From assembly GCA_043818215.1 (NCBI GenBank), contig JBDRGC010000442.1, positions 1 through 36,492 on the forward strand: a stretch of 36,492 bases of DNA, given 5' to 3'. This stretch comes from JBDRGC01 sp043818215. Its GTDB lineage: Bacteria; Chloroflexota; Anaerolineae; Anaerolineales; UBA11858. Below are positions 7,904 to 15,049 of the stretch, one piece after another (position 1 is the stretch's first letter; the number at the start of each line of letters is the position of its first letter). The notes beneath the pieces are model-generated. The model made no database searches. It had not been told where the DNA came from and saw only the letters and a program-made list of their open reading frames with translations. The position numbers were made by a program, and so were the translations under genes.

Positions 7904-10900
7904 GAGTTGATTCCGATGTCGTCAGTATGTGACTGATAATATCTTGTGCGTCTAGTATTGCTTGCGTGCGTGTCCAGTCGATACGACGAGGGTTTTTGTA
8001 AAGAAAAATTCGATTATTGTCATATACTCTCAATCCGCGTTGAATATATACCCATTGACTAACCTGTTCTCTCAAATGCTTACTAAATGTTGCCATTAGC
8101 TTCATTTTTGAAAGCCCCACTGACTCCGACACATTGATGCTTCCTAGAGTTACCTCAGCTGACGGATTACTTTCTATGGCACACTCAACCAAATCATTGG
8201 ATATGGTTATATTTATATCGTGTATTGCCCGACCCATCACAAATTCATTGAGTTCTGATTGAAGTTGAATAGCATAAGCTTTCAATTCATCTTTTGAAGG
8301 CGCATTGGTAGCATTCTTGCTTGTAGAACGATCATCAAGAGGAAGGCGGACATAAAGAAAATCATCTATAGCTATTCGCATATCGTCTGGAATACCGATT
8401 ACATCGTAAACAATCTTATCTAATTCAGCCAACCACTCATTTTGAAGCTGTCGTATTTCATTTTTGACTTGGTGTTGTTCTTTCAAACTCAACGAGGAAA
8501 ATCCAATAGATATATTTTTAGCTTCATCTCCGGCAAATAATGTTCTAGAACGTCGATTGTAAATTCTTCTGCTAAGTTGATTGACCGCTGCTTTTTCAAC
8601 TCTTGCCAGCTTGTCATAGTGAGTAGCAAGGATTTGTACTTGGGCATCATCAAATTCAGGTACAGGTATAGCCCCTACTGTACTTGTGATGATTCGTCGA
8701 GACATTTGATGAAATACTCCCCATTGAGGTACGTTGAAAAACAACCAGTATGAGACAAGAGATGAATTAAGATAGGTTGCTAAAGCTTTTAGATGCAACG
8801 CACTTTTTGGGTTTTCATGAGCGGATATACCAATGTTTCTTGAGGGGATGACAAACTCTTCATTACTATAGAGTATGATATCCATAGCCCGAGGTGAAAT
8901 ATAAATGTGCGGAGACCACGTTGTCGCAATTCCTCTCAATCCGCCTTGTTTACGGACATAGCAATATTCTTCACCTATTTCTTCCATTGCTTCAGGAGGA
9001 ACTGAAAATCGGTTACAGAGTTGATTTATCTTCTGCTTGTCTAGTCGTGATATTCCAAGTAGCTCTGGTATATGAACAATTGCCTCCTTTGAATCTTTTC
9101 TTCTCAGTTGAGAGGCTTCATTAACAATCCAGCTATGACATGCACATAATGAATTGATAGTTAAGGGGAAATTATAATTTATTCTTTGCAGAACATTACG
9201 GTCTGCAAAACTTCCCCAAAGACCCAATTTCCAGACAACACTATTCCCATCTACAGCCTCCCATTGTTTAATAGAACTGATTTCGTTTGCGTTAATTGTC
9301 AATGTCCAGGGCTGTGTGTAATCTTGAATTAGTTGGTTGGCGACAAAAGGTGCATAATGAACAATAGTATGATCCGGTGGTACGAGCGATGTAGGTTGAT
9401 AGATGATAGAAACTGCGGGAAGAACTCCCTCTTTTCCTTTGCCAAACAAAATGTTGCGCATGTTTGCAAAATTAGTCATTTTGTGGATAATATTTCGCTG
9501 GAAAAAACCTGCACGATACGCTGTAGAGTTTTTGTTAAACAGGTTGGTTGCAGGTAGAAGGAATCCAACGATCCCTTTCTCTGTTAACAGTTCTGTCGCC
9601 AGCCAACTAAATGCTTCTGCTACTCGATAGCGGGCAATAGGATACGAGGATGTATCAATCCAATTACGCGCTAAATCATCAAGTTCTTTGTCTAACTTTG
9701 ATGCCCAAGGAGGATTGCCTACGATCCAATCAAATGTTCGCTTTTTCGACCAGAAGGTTGACTTATGTTTTTCGTCATCAATATCAAAAAAATCAGTATG
9801 AAAAATTTGAGAATCAAGCAGGTTCGGGAACTTGAATTTTGTCAGCCTATGTAAATGAGGGGGATCGATGTAATGTAAAAGGGTCAGAATAAGGCTGAAT
9901 TCAGTGATTAAACAAGCCTCAAGCTCTCGCTCCACACCATATATGCAGTTCAGCAATATTTGCTTTAGTCGTTTTGGTTCTAAATCCTTACCCTCTTTGA
10001 GCATTTCTTTCTCAATCAAGCGACGGTATGCAAGAACTAGAAAAACGCCTGAGCCACAAGCTGGGTCAAGAATTTTTCCATCGCTATGAATTGGTTTTAC
10101 AGATTCAATTTCTGATAATACATAGTCTGCTAGATACTCAGGAGTATAAATAGCTCCCTTTTCTTTGCGTTTATCAATAAATTGCTCATAAATTGCTGAT
10201 AATGTTTCTACTGGAATAAAGTCGAATTTGTAAGCCCGAAAGGGGAGATGAAGCTGTAATCGCAAAATTTTTTCTGGCACATCACCCGTAATTTCGGCGC
10301 CACTAAAAACAGATGCGACCCATGAAACATGTCTGTCTGCTAATCCGTTCTCTTGGGCTTTCTCAAAAGCGAGAGGGAAAACTTTCCCGTTGAATTGTTG
10401 TTCAAGCGCGTTGGTGACTTCTTGAAGTGATTGGATGGTAGCCTTGGGTGAGAAAACCTTATCAGGATTAAGGCCTTTGCCTATGAGCCATTCGTTTGTC
10501 AAGATGCCTCGATGGCGAAGATACATGATATAAACGTACTTCCCAATGATGGCATGTGCAATATTTGTGGGAATCTCACTTTCTAGTGCGTTACCAAGGT
10601 CACGTAAATTTTTCAACAACCGCTGGTCAACACGCCTGTTAACATTCAGCTTCTTGCCTAATCGAGATTTCCAAATAAGCCCAGAATCGATTGAAGCAGC
10701 TGAGAGATCTCTCAATATTGCAGCTATTTGGTTTAACTTGTTGGAGGGAACTGTCTCAAGCCACCCATCATCTTCATCTTCTGAATACGAAAACCCTGTA
10801 TAAACACGAATTTCATGAGGTAGCTTTATGACGATGAATGGTGCAAAATTTAAGTTCCAAAGACTTTGATGAATTTCTCTAGCCTGTTCTGGGGTTTTTG

Positions 10901-11102
10901 CTTCTGCAATATAAACCGCAGGTCTCAATGGTAAATTGTGCTTGTCATTCTGTGATGAATTTGTTTCAAAGAGGTATACGCTACTAACACCTGCCAGTGA
11001 TGCTACGCGGAATAGATGAGCTGTTTCTGGTCTTTTCAAATCTCCAACCGATTTGTGGTATGGCGATTCTAAGTAATCTAGTTCTGATAGTATTTTTTTC
11101 AT
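7878..11102 (-). CDS. Large N6-adenine DNA methyltransferase of a restriction-modification system
   Basis: The product is 1074 residues. The catalytic core is in the middle: GAIYTP (316-321, region X), DPACGSG (346-352, SAM-binding motif I), and FDWIVGNPPWA with NPPW at 463-466 (motif IV of gamma-type N6-adenine methylases). A long C-terminal part (about 620-1070) includes a probable target-recognition region and helical segments. The N-terminal 230 residues contain PAVYIAEAKTPEQAREIH, also seen at the start of some large methylases (general recollection). The layout resembles Eco57I/type IIG-like methylases, but the likely nuclease is encoded separately by the overlapping gene. The ATG at 11102 has no clear Shine-Dalgarno sequence. 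A consensus sigma70 promoter lies about 50-80 bases upstream. Confidence 0.85.
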   Translation of the reverse strand: MKKILSELDYLESPYHKSVGDLKRPETAHLFRVASLAGVSSVYLFETNSSQNDKHNLPLRPAVYIAEAKTPEQAREIHQSLWNLNFAPFIVIKLPHEIRVYTGFSYSEDEDDGWLETVPSNKLNQIAAILRDLSAASIDSGLIWKSRLGKKLNVNRRVDQRLLKNLRDLGNALESEIPTNIAHAIIGKYVYIMYLRHRGILTNEWLIGKGLNPDKVFSPKATIQSLQEVTNALEQQFNGKVFPLAFEKAQENGLADRHVSWVASVFSGAEITGDVPEKILRLQLHLPFRAYKFDFIPVETLSAIYEQFIDKRKEKGAIYTPEYLADYVLSEIESVKPIHSDGKILDPACGSGVFLVLAYRRLIEKEMLKEGKDLEPKRLKQILLNCIYGVERELEACLITEFSLILTLLHYIDPPHLHRLTKFKFPNLLDSQIFHTDFFDIDDEKHKSTFWSKKRTFDWIVGNPPWASKLDKELDDLARNWIDTSSYPIARYRVAEAFSWLATELLTEKGIVGFLLPATNLFNKNSTAYRAGFFQRNIIHKMTNFANMRNILFGKGKEGVLPAVSIIYQPTSLVPPDHTIVHYAPFVANQLIQDYTQPWTLTINANEISSIKQWEAVDGNSVVWKLGLWGSFADRNVLQRINYNFPLTINSLCACHSWIVNEASQLRRKDSKEAIVHIPELLGISRLDKQKINQLCNRFSVPPEAMEEIGEEYCYVRKQGGLRGIATTWSPHIYISPRAMDIILYSNEEFVIPSRNIGISAHENPKSALHLKALATYLNSSLVSYWLFFNVPQWGVFHQMSRRIITSTVGAIPVPEFDDAQVQILATHYDKLARVEKAAVNQLSRRIYNRRSRTLFAGDEAKNISIGFSSLSLKEQHQVKNEIRQLQNEWLAELDKIVYDVIGIPDDMRIAIDDFLYVRLPLDDRSTSKNATNAPSKDELKAYAIQLQSELNEFVMGRAIHDINITISNDLVECAIESNPSAEVTLGSINVSESVGLSKMKLMATFSKHLREQVSQWVYIQRGLRVYDNNRIFLYKNPRRIDWTRTQAILDAQDIISHILTTSESTREEHISIA

Positions 11103-11108
11103 TTTGTT

Positions 11109-11125
11109 TTGTAGCGTTTCTACAA
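11109..11125. promoter_or_regulatory. Operator-like palindrome just upstream of the methylase start
   Basis: TTGTAG-cgttt-CTACAA is a perfect 6-bp inverted repeat with a 5-base spacer, 7 bases from the methylase ATG and downstream of the predicted transcription start. It could be an operator (for the methylase itself or a regulator) or a leader hairpin hiding the start codon. No controller (C) protein gene is visible nearby. Confidence 0.5.
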
Positions 11126-11153
11126 CAAATAATTAGTAGCAGTAGACTGTTGC

Positions 11154-11182
11154 ATTATAAGATTTTTGGCATGTTTTGTCAA
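11154..11182 (-). promoter_or_regulatory. Consensus sigma70 promoter of the R-M genes
   Basis: On the minus strand, TTGACA (11177-11182) and TATAAT (11154-11159) are separated by exactly 17 bp, a perfect match to the sigma70 consensus. Transcription would start near 11147, about 45 bases before the methylase ATG at 11102. Confidence 0.85.
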
Positions 11183-11218
11183 AGAAAAAAGACCACATGT
11201 TCTATGTATTATTTGCAT

Positions 11219-11344
11219 TTACCGACTTGTCACCTCTAAATATAACATGCCCATTCCATGACAAAACGTTTCAAATTCTCTGGTATAACATAGCCGCTGT
11301 TCTTTGCGCCGTGCTGCCGTTCGATTTGTGACCGCTTGCAGCAT
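11219..11344 (-). CDS. Short ORF of unknown nature (possible gene remnant)
   Basis: A 41-codon frame starts at the ATG at 11344 (MLQAVTNRTAARRKEQRLCY...) and ends at 11219, just upstream of the R-M promoter. The composition (many Arg/Lys, then FETFCHGMGMLYLEV) looks protein-like, and the frame stays open upstream towards the ettA remnant. No family is recognised and no ribosome-binding site is seen. It may be the tail of a gene cut during formation of the island. Confidence 0.25.
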   Translation of the reverse strand: MLQAVTNRTAARRKEQRLCYTREFETFCHGMGMLYLEVTSR

Positions 11345-11357
11345 AGCATCAATAATC

Positions 11358-11490
11358 AGTAGAAACCGAGCAAGATGTCGCACAGGACTTTTTTGTTGTT
11401 GATGGGACGTATGCGGCCAACGCGCACCATCGAGTAGATGACTTTTTGGGTGTCTATGGTCATGGGGGTTCCTGGGGTTGGGGATTGGAG
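11358..11490 (-). pseudogene. ettA: Duplicated 5' fragment of ettA (right flank of the R-M island)
   Basis: On the minus strand the ATG at 11463 opens 35 codons matching EttA residues 1-35 (MTIDTQKVIYSMVRVGRI...). The frame ends in TGA directly after GFY, where the real gene continues YGAK. There are ten base differences from 7021-7153, all in the coding part and most of them amino-acid-changing, while the 28-base leader is identical. Homology ends abruptly on both sides. The fragment probably marks the original ettA start that was cut off when the island entered, or a tandem duplication that trapped it. The remainder of the 11103-11633 gap holds the R-M promoter, the short ORF at 11219 and no other gene. 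Confidence 0.9.
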
Positions 11491-11633
11491 ATTGGAGAAT
11501 GATGACGAATGAGATTATTTACGGATGGAGTATGACGAAATTTGATTATACTGCTGATGACTCGATACAGAATAAACCCAGATCGAAAAATCCGGACTTA
11601 TGAAAGAAGTGACAAAAGCTATAAAATCATCCC

Positions 11634-11861
11634 TTATCTGCTCAATTCATAGGCAATAAATGAGGCTTTTTGCTGTAGGTAAACTAAGGATATATCCCCA
11701 TTATGATATAGATCGAAATACTCTTTTCTTTCCTGAACCAAATCTTCATCCATGTTCAATTTTAGTATGAGGATTGTGTCTTTTACAGCATGCTCTTGCT
11801 CATCTGTTATACCCGAATTTGGTTTTATGATCATAGTGTCGAAGTCAATAATAAACAAATC
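11634..11861 (-). pseudogene. 3' part of a hypothetical gene cut by the ISL3 element
   Basis: The frame reads PDLFIIDFDTMIIKPNSG and then an acidic helical stretch ending SFIAYELSR. It runs straight into the left end of the insertion sequence at 11862. Joining the far side (from 13297) across a single copy of AAATC gives an in-frame stop nine codons upstream and no clear start codon, so the 5' part has been lost or replaced by a repeat. An ATG at 11834 would still allow a 66-residue product. No family is recognised. Confidence 0.5.
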
Positions 11862-13296
11862 CGGCTCTTTTGGAATTGCCGGGGTGACCCCTATATATGG
11901 GGGTATAGAATGAGGTAGAATCGATGGAAAACCCAGAAAGTAATGAGGAGTCTCACCATCTATCCCGAAATCGCAACCCCGGATTGTCTTTCCGTTGAAT
12001 ATTAAGAATGTCGTCATCATGAATACCGAACAAACCGAGGATGGAGACTTCATCATTACAGTTGAAAGTACCGAGGACGATACCTTCTGTCGAGTGTGTG
12101 GGCGTAAGATATGCAAGTTTCATGGGTGCGATGAGTGGATTTGTTTGCGACACTTGTCGATTTTGGGGCATCAGGTGTACATCCGGCTGCGACCGAAACG
12201 ATACAAGTGCAACTGCTCACACAAACCAACCACCACCCAACGGTTGGAGTGGTATGAATCCAGAAGCCCACACACCAAAGAATACGACAAGCACCTCATG
12301 CTGCAATTGGTCAACAGCACGATAGAGGACGTGAGCCGGAAAGAAGACGTAGGGTATGATGCAGTGGCAGGAGCCCTGAAACGCTGCATTCAGACCAGCA
12401 TTGACTGGACACAATTCGACGAGTTGAAGGTACTGGGGATTGACGAAGTGGCTCTGAAGAAAGGGCACAAGGAGTATGCGGCGATCATCAGCACCCAGCA
12501 AGCCGATGGGTATGTGTCCGTTTTGACTGTTTTGCCGGGACGGAAGAAGAAAATGGTGCGGGATTTCCTGGATACCATCCCCAAACGCCTACGCCCAACC
12601 ATGGAAACCGTCTGCACCGACATGTGGGATGGATATGTCAATGCAGCGGAAGAATTCGCTGCTGCCCACGATGATGTCTCCATAGCAGTGGTGATTGACC
12701 GCTTTCACGTGGCCACATCGTCCCGATGTTCCTACGGGAAGAACTACCGGGATTGTGTTGACAAGGTGCGCAAAAGTGAATGCCGACGCTTGAAGAACGA
12801 ACTGTCGGAAGAAGAGTACGAAGAAATCAAAGGAGTGAAGTGGGCTACTCGTAAAAACAATCGAGATCTGACCACCAGAGAACGCCAGAAACTGCGTCGC
12901 CTATTCATCCATTCTCCAAACCTGAAACTAGCCTATACTTTTCGAGAAGAGCTGACTGCCATCTTTGAAATGATACTGTCCCGGGAAGAGGCCGTTGAGC
13001 GTCTCAAAGTATGGAAAGCCAAAGTTGAGCGTAGTAGCTTGAAGTGCTTCAATTCCTTCTTGAAGACCCTGACAAACTGGCTCGATAAAATCGCAAACTA
13101 CTTTGTAGCCCGATTGAGCAGTGGCTTTGTCGAAGGTTTGAACACCAAGATCAAAACTCTCATGCGGCGTTGTTATGGCATCCGCAGAGTAGGCCATATC
13201 TTTCAACGTCTTTACCTCGACATCCAGGGCTATCGCCGCTTTGCGTAAGACGCACCCCTATATATGGGGGGTTCCCCGGCAATTCCAAAAGAGCCG
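11862..13296 (+). mobile_element. ISL3-family insertion sequence
   Basis: The element is 1.43 kb. Its ends are perfect 23-bp inverted repeats (11862-11884 and 13274-13296) beginning (C)GGCTCTTTTGG, which fits the GGCTCTT ends of ISL3 elements. It encodes one transposase on the plus strand. A second short palindrome, CCCCTATATATGGGG, sits just inside both ends. AAATC lies immediately outside each end (11857-11861 and 13297-13301). Family target duplications are usually 8 bp, so this 5-bp match may be partial or fortuitous. The intact ends and intact transposase suggest recent activity. Confidence 0.9.
11995..13248 (+). CDS. ISL3 family transposase
   Basis: The product is 417 residues from the TTG at 11995; an ATG at 12019 would remove 8 residues. 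The N-terminus has a zinc-finger-like region (CRVCGRKICKFHGC) followed by YIRLRPKRYKCNC, as in ISL3 transposases. DDE catalytic candidates are the Asp in GIDEVALKKGHKEY, the Asp in CTDMWDGYVNA and the Glu in SGFVEGLNTKIKTLMRR. The C-terminus reads IRRVGHIFQRLYLDIQGYR, also typical. The frame is complete, without stops. Confidence 0.95.
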   Translation: MNIKNVVIMNTEQTEDGDFIITVESTEDDTFCRVCGRKICKFHGCDEWICLRHLSILGHQVYIRLRPKRYKCNCSHKPTTTQRLEWYESRSPHTKEYDKHLMLQLVNSTIEDVSRKEDVGYDAVAGALKRCIQTSIDWTQFDELKVLGIDEVALKKGHKEYAAIISTQQADGYVSVLTVLPGRKKKMVRDFLDTIPKRLRPTMETVCTDMWDGYVNAAEEFAAAHDDVSIAVVIDRFHVATSSRCSYGKNYRDCVDKVRKSECRRLKNELSEEEYEEIKGVKWATRKNNRDLTTRERQKLRRLFIHSPNLKLAYTFREELTAIFEMILSREEAVERLKVWKAKVERSSLKCFNSFLKTLTNWLDKIANYFVARLSSGFVEGLNTKIKTLMRRCYGIRRVGHIFQRLYLDIQGYRRFA

Positions 13297-13320
13297 AAAT
13301 CTTTTACGTGATGCGTAGGG

Positions 13321-13401
13321 TTTTCTTACATGCTCCAAGTGGATTCGTCCCATAAGGGGATGCTGCGCGATAATCCGCCGATGGCTAAACTTAATGACAT
13401 T
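13321..13401. repeat. Dispersed palindromic repeat, copy B (truncated)
   Basis: It shares with copy C the segment from TTAGCCATCGGCGG through GCATCCCCTTATGGGACG to GGAGCATGT (read on the minus strand). It lacks the GATCCGTGATCC half found in copies A and C. The break lies about 25 bases from the right end of the ISL3 element. Confidence 0.7.
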
Positions 13402-13574
13402 GCGTGACGAGTGATAGGGAGATAGTGATGGATAGATGGTAAGTGATGACCAAATCACAAAATGCTCTAGCCGTCACCCTTCGCGAAGCATCCCTGTGGG
13501 ACAGCGGTGGGGACGCCGCAGGGAGCATCTTTGAAATAGCCCGTCATTGTAACTACTCAGCCTCCTCCAAAAAT

Positions 13575-13683
13575 GTCACTGCGAGGGGCGTTTTTTCCCC
13601 GAAGCAGTCTCCAACATGGTCTCGGAGATTGCTTCCCTTCGACATACTCAGGGCAGGCAGCGGAGAAACACTGCTTCGCAATA
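13575..13683. repeat. GTCA-GCGAG palindromic intergenic repeat, copy 2
   Basis: It begins GTCACTGCGAGGGGCG and ends CACTGCTTCGCAAT, with an internal CGAAGCAGTCTCC/GGAGATTGCTTC complement. It is related to the element at 5287-5374 and is interrupted by extra sequence (CTTCGACATACTCAGG). Confidence 0.65.
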
Positions 13684-13948
13684 CCAACGGGTATACCTAT
13701 CCCAAAGGGACAAGTGTGCAGGCACTGCGCACCTGTCCCTGGTGTCTAGGGATACCTTGCGGTATGACATGGTTGAGTAGATACCCGTCATTTAGTATTT
13801 TGCCACTATCAGGGAAATTATACCAGTGTAATTTACTTAGGGTCTCTGGGATTTCGCGTGAAAGGAGGCTGGGCAGGCACAAAACACACCCGAATCAAAA
13901 ACACGTCAGAACGGAGGCGAATCACGTTCCAACGTGTGTGGAAAAAGG

Positions 13949-14021
13949 TCGGGGTGGGCGGACTTGAACCGCCGACCTCCGCGTCCCAAACGCGGCGCGC
14001 TTCCAACTGCGCCACACCCCG
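13949..14021 (-). tRNA. tRNA-Pro (anticodon TGG)
   Basis: The gene is 73 nt on the minus strand. The acceptor stem is CGGGGTG/CACCCCG, the D arm GCGC/GCGC, the anticodon stem CCGCG/CGCGG with loop TTTGGGA (anticodon TGG, Pro), and the T arm GGCGG-TTCAAGT-CCGCC. The discriminator is A. CCA is not fully encoded: ACC is followed by a T run that may serve as terminator. Confidence 0.95.
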
Positions 14022-14030
14022 GCGGCTGAG

Positions 14031-14060
14031 AGTATAATGCTATTCAGGCACAATCGTCAA
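14031..14060 (-). promoter_or_regulatory. Promoter of tRNA-Pro
   Basis: On the minus strand, TTGACG (14055-14060) and TATACT (14031-14036) are 18 bp apart. The -10 box ends about 10 bases before the tRNA 5' end at 14021. The -35 box lies in the first of three 52-bp direct repeats. Confidence 0.65.
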
Positions 14061-14205
14061 GCAAAAGCGTAGGACGAATTTCCAAATTCGTCCCATAGGG
14101 TACAATCGTCAAGGAAGCGTGTAAGACGAATTTCCAAATTCGTACTACAGGGTACAATCGTCAAGGAAGCATGTAAGACGAATTTCCAAATTCGTCCTAC
14201 ATGGA
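14050..14205. repeat. Three tandem 52-bp repeats, each with a 20-bp hairpin
   Basis: Units start at 14050, 14102 and 14154. Each has ACAATCGTCAAG followed by a variable stretch and the hairpin GACGAATTT-CC-AAATTCGTC (9-bp stem, mutated to CGTAC in unit 2). The minus strand of each ACAATCGTCAAG contains TTGACG, a -35-like motif. The array fills the gap between tRNA-Pro (-) and the methyltransferase (+). A similar hairpin (GAACGATTT/AAATCGTTC) is at 27261-27281. Confidence 0.85.
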
Positions 14206-14214
14206 ACCCGCGTT

Positions 14215-15009
14215 ATGTCTATTTCAATATTCCCCCTGCTCTATCACGCTCACCACAGCGCCTACACCGATGACCTGCCCTTTTGGCTAGATTTGGCCCG
14301 GCAACAAAGGGAGACCATCCTCGAACTGGGCTGCGGCACTGGCAGAGTGTTGATTCCCCTGGCGCAGGCCGGGCACAAAGTTTGCGGGCTGGATAACGAT
14401 CCTGACATGCTGGCGGTTTTGCGGCGGCAATTAGATTCTGCGCTAAATGCTCGCGTACTCATAATTCAAGCCGATTTGACCTCCTTCCACCTGGCAGCCA
14501 AGTTCCCCCTCATTGTCCTGCCTTGCAACACCTTCAGCACGCTGGATGCCGCCGCCCGGCACTCAACCCTGTCGTGCATCCGCCAGCACCTGACCCCCAA
14601 TGGGCTGTTCGCCGTCAGCATCCCCAACCCATACGCTCTAGCTGCACTAAAATCGTCGCCCCAGTCGGAGGTGGAAACCATCTTCACCCACCCCCAAAGT
14701 GGCAATCCTGTCCAGGTTAGCTGCGATTGGGAACGCACAGACACGCATGTCACACTGCGCTGGCATTACGATCACTTGCTCCCCGACGGTCAGATCACGC
14801 GCCTGACCACATCCACCCTTCACCACCTGACAAGTGTAGCCGCCTACCGGGACGAATTCAACGCCGCGGGGTTCGCCATCACCGCCACTTATGGCAATTT
14901 CGACCATGCCCTTTACACACCGGCGTCTCCTTATTTAATCGTCACACTCAAACGAACTGATTTGTACATTTCAACAAAATTCGGATATACTATCAGCAGA
15001 CCCAAATAA
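14215..15009 (+). CDS. Class I SAM-dependent methyltransferase
   Basis: The product is 264 residues. The SAM-binding motif ILELGCGTGRVLIPLAQAG is at about residues 35-53, followed by VCGLDNDPDML (acidic residue after the second strand) and a QADLTSF motif. The later part (SVAAYRDEFNAAGF) is the usual helix before the last strands of small-molecule methyltransferases. The substrate cannot be told. The ATG directly follows the third 52-bp repeat and has no clear Shine-Dalgarno sequence. It is followed at 40 bp by the helix-hairpin-helix gene, which has its own ribosome-binding site. Confidence 0.85.
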   Translation: MSISIFPLLYHAHHSAYTDDLPFWLDLARQQRETILELGCGTGRVLIPLAQAGHKVCGLDNDPDMLAVLRRQLDSALNARVLIIQADLTSFHLAAKFPLIVLPCNTFSTLDAAARHSTLSCIRQHLTPNGLFAVSIPNPYALAALKSSPQSEVETIFTHPQSGNPVQVSCDWERTDTHVTLRWHYDHLLPDGQITRLTTSTLHHLTSVAAYRDEFNAAGFAITATYGNFDHALYTPASPYLIVTLKRTDLYISTKFGYTISRPK

Positions 15010-15049
15010 CTATCACCTGTCAAGATTTTCTACCCACGGAGAGCATACC

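Larger units (their letters stand above)
13297..13948. other. Non-coding repeat cluster between the IS and tRNA-Pro
   Basis: No credible gene is present; the 174-codon plus-strand ORF here is a translation of repeats. From left to right it holds truncated copy B of the dispersed palindrome (13321-13401), a GTAACTACTCAG string (13548), a second GTCA-GCGAG palindromic element (13575-13683), and a near-perfect 33-bp palindrome around 13709-13741 (arms GGGACAAGTGTGCAG and CTGCGCACCTGTCCC) enclosed by TATCCC/GGGATA. The density of repeats suggests a hot spot for insertion and rearrangement. Confidence 0.65.

Noticed and set aside
13443..13967. 174-codon plus-strand ORF
   Set aside because: It runs through palindromic repeats and the tRNA-Pro gene in antisense; the composition is not protein-like.
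14050..14205. CRISPR array
   Set aside because: Only three units, direct tandem with no unique spacers of constant length, no cas genes; the hairpin is part of the repeated unit.
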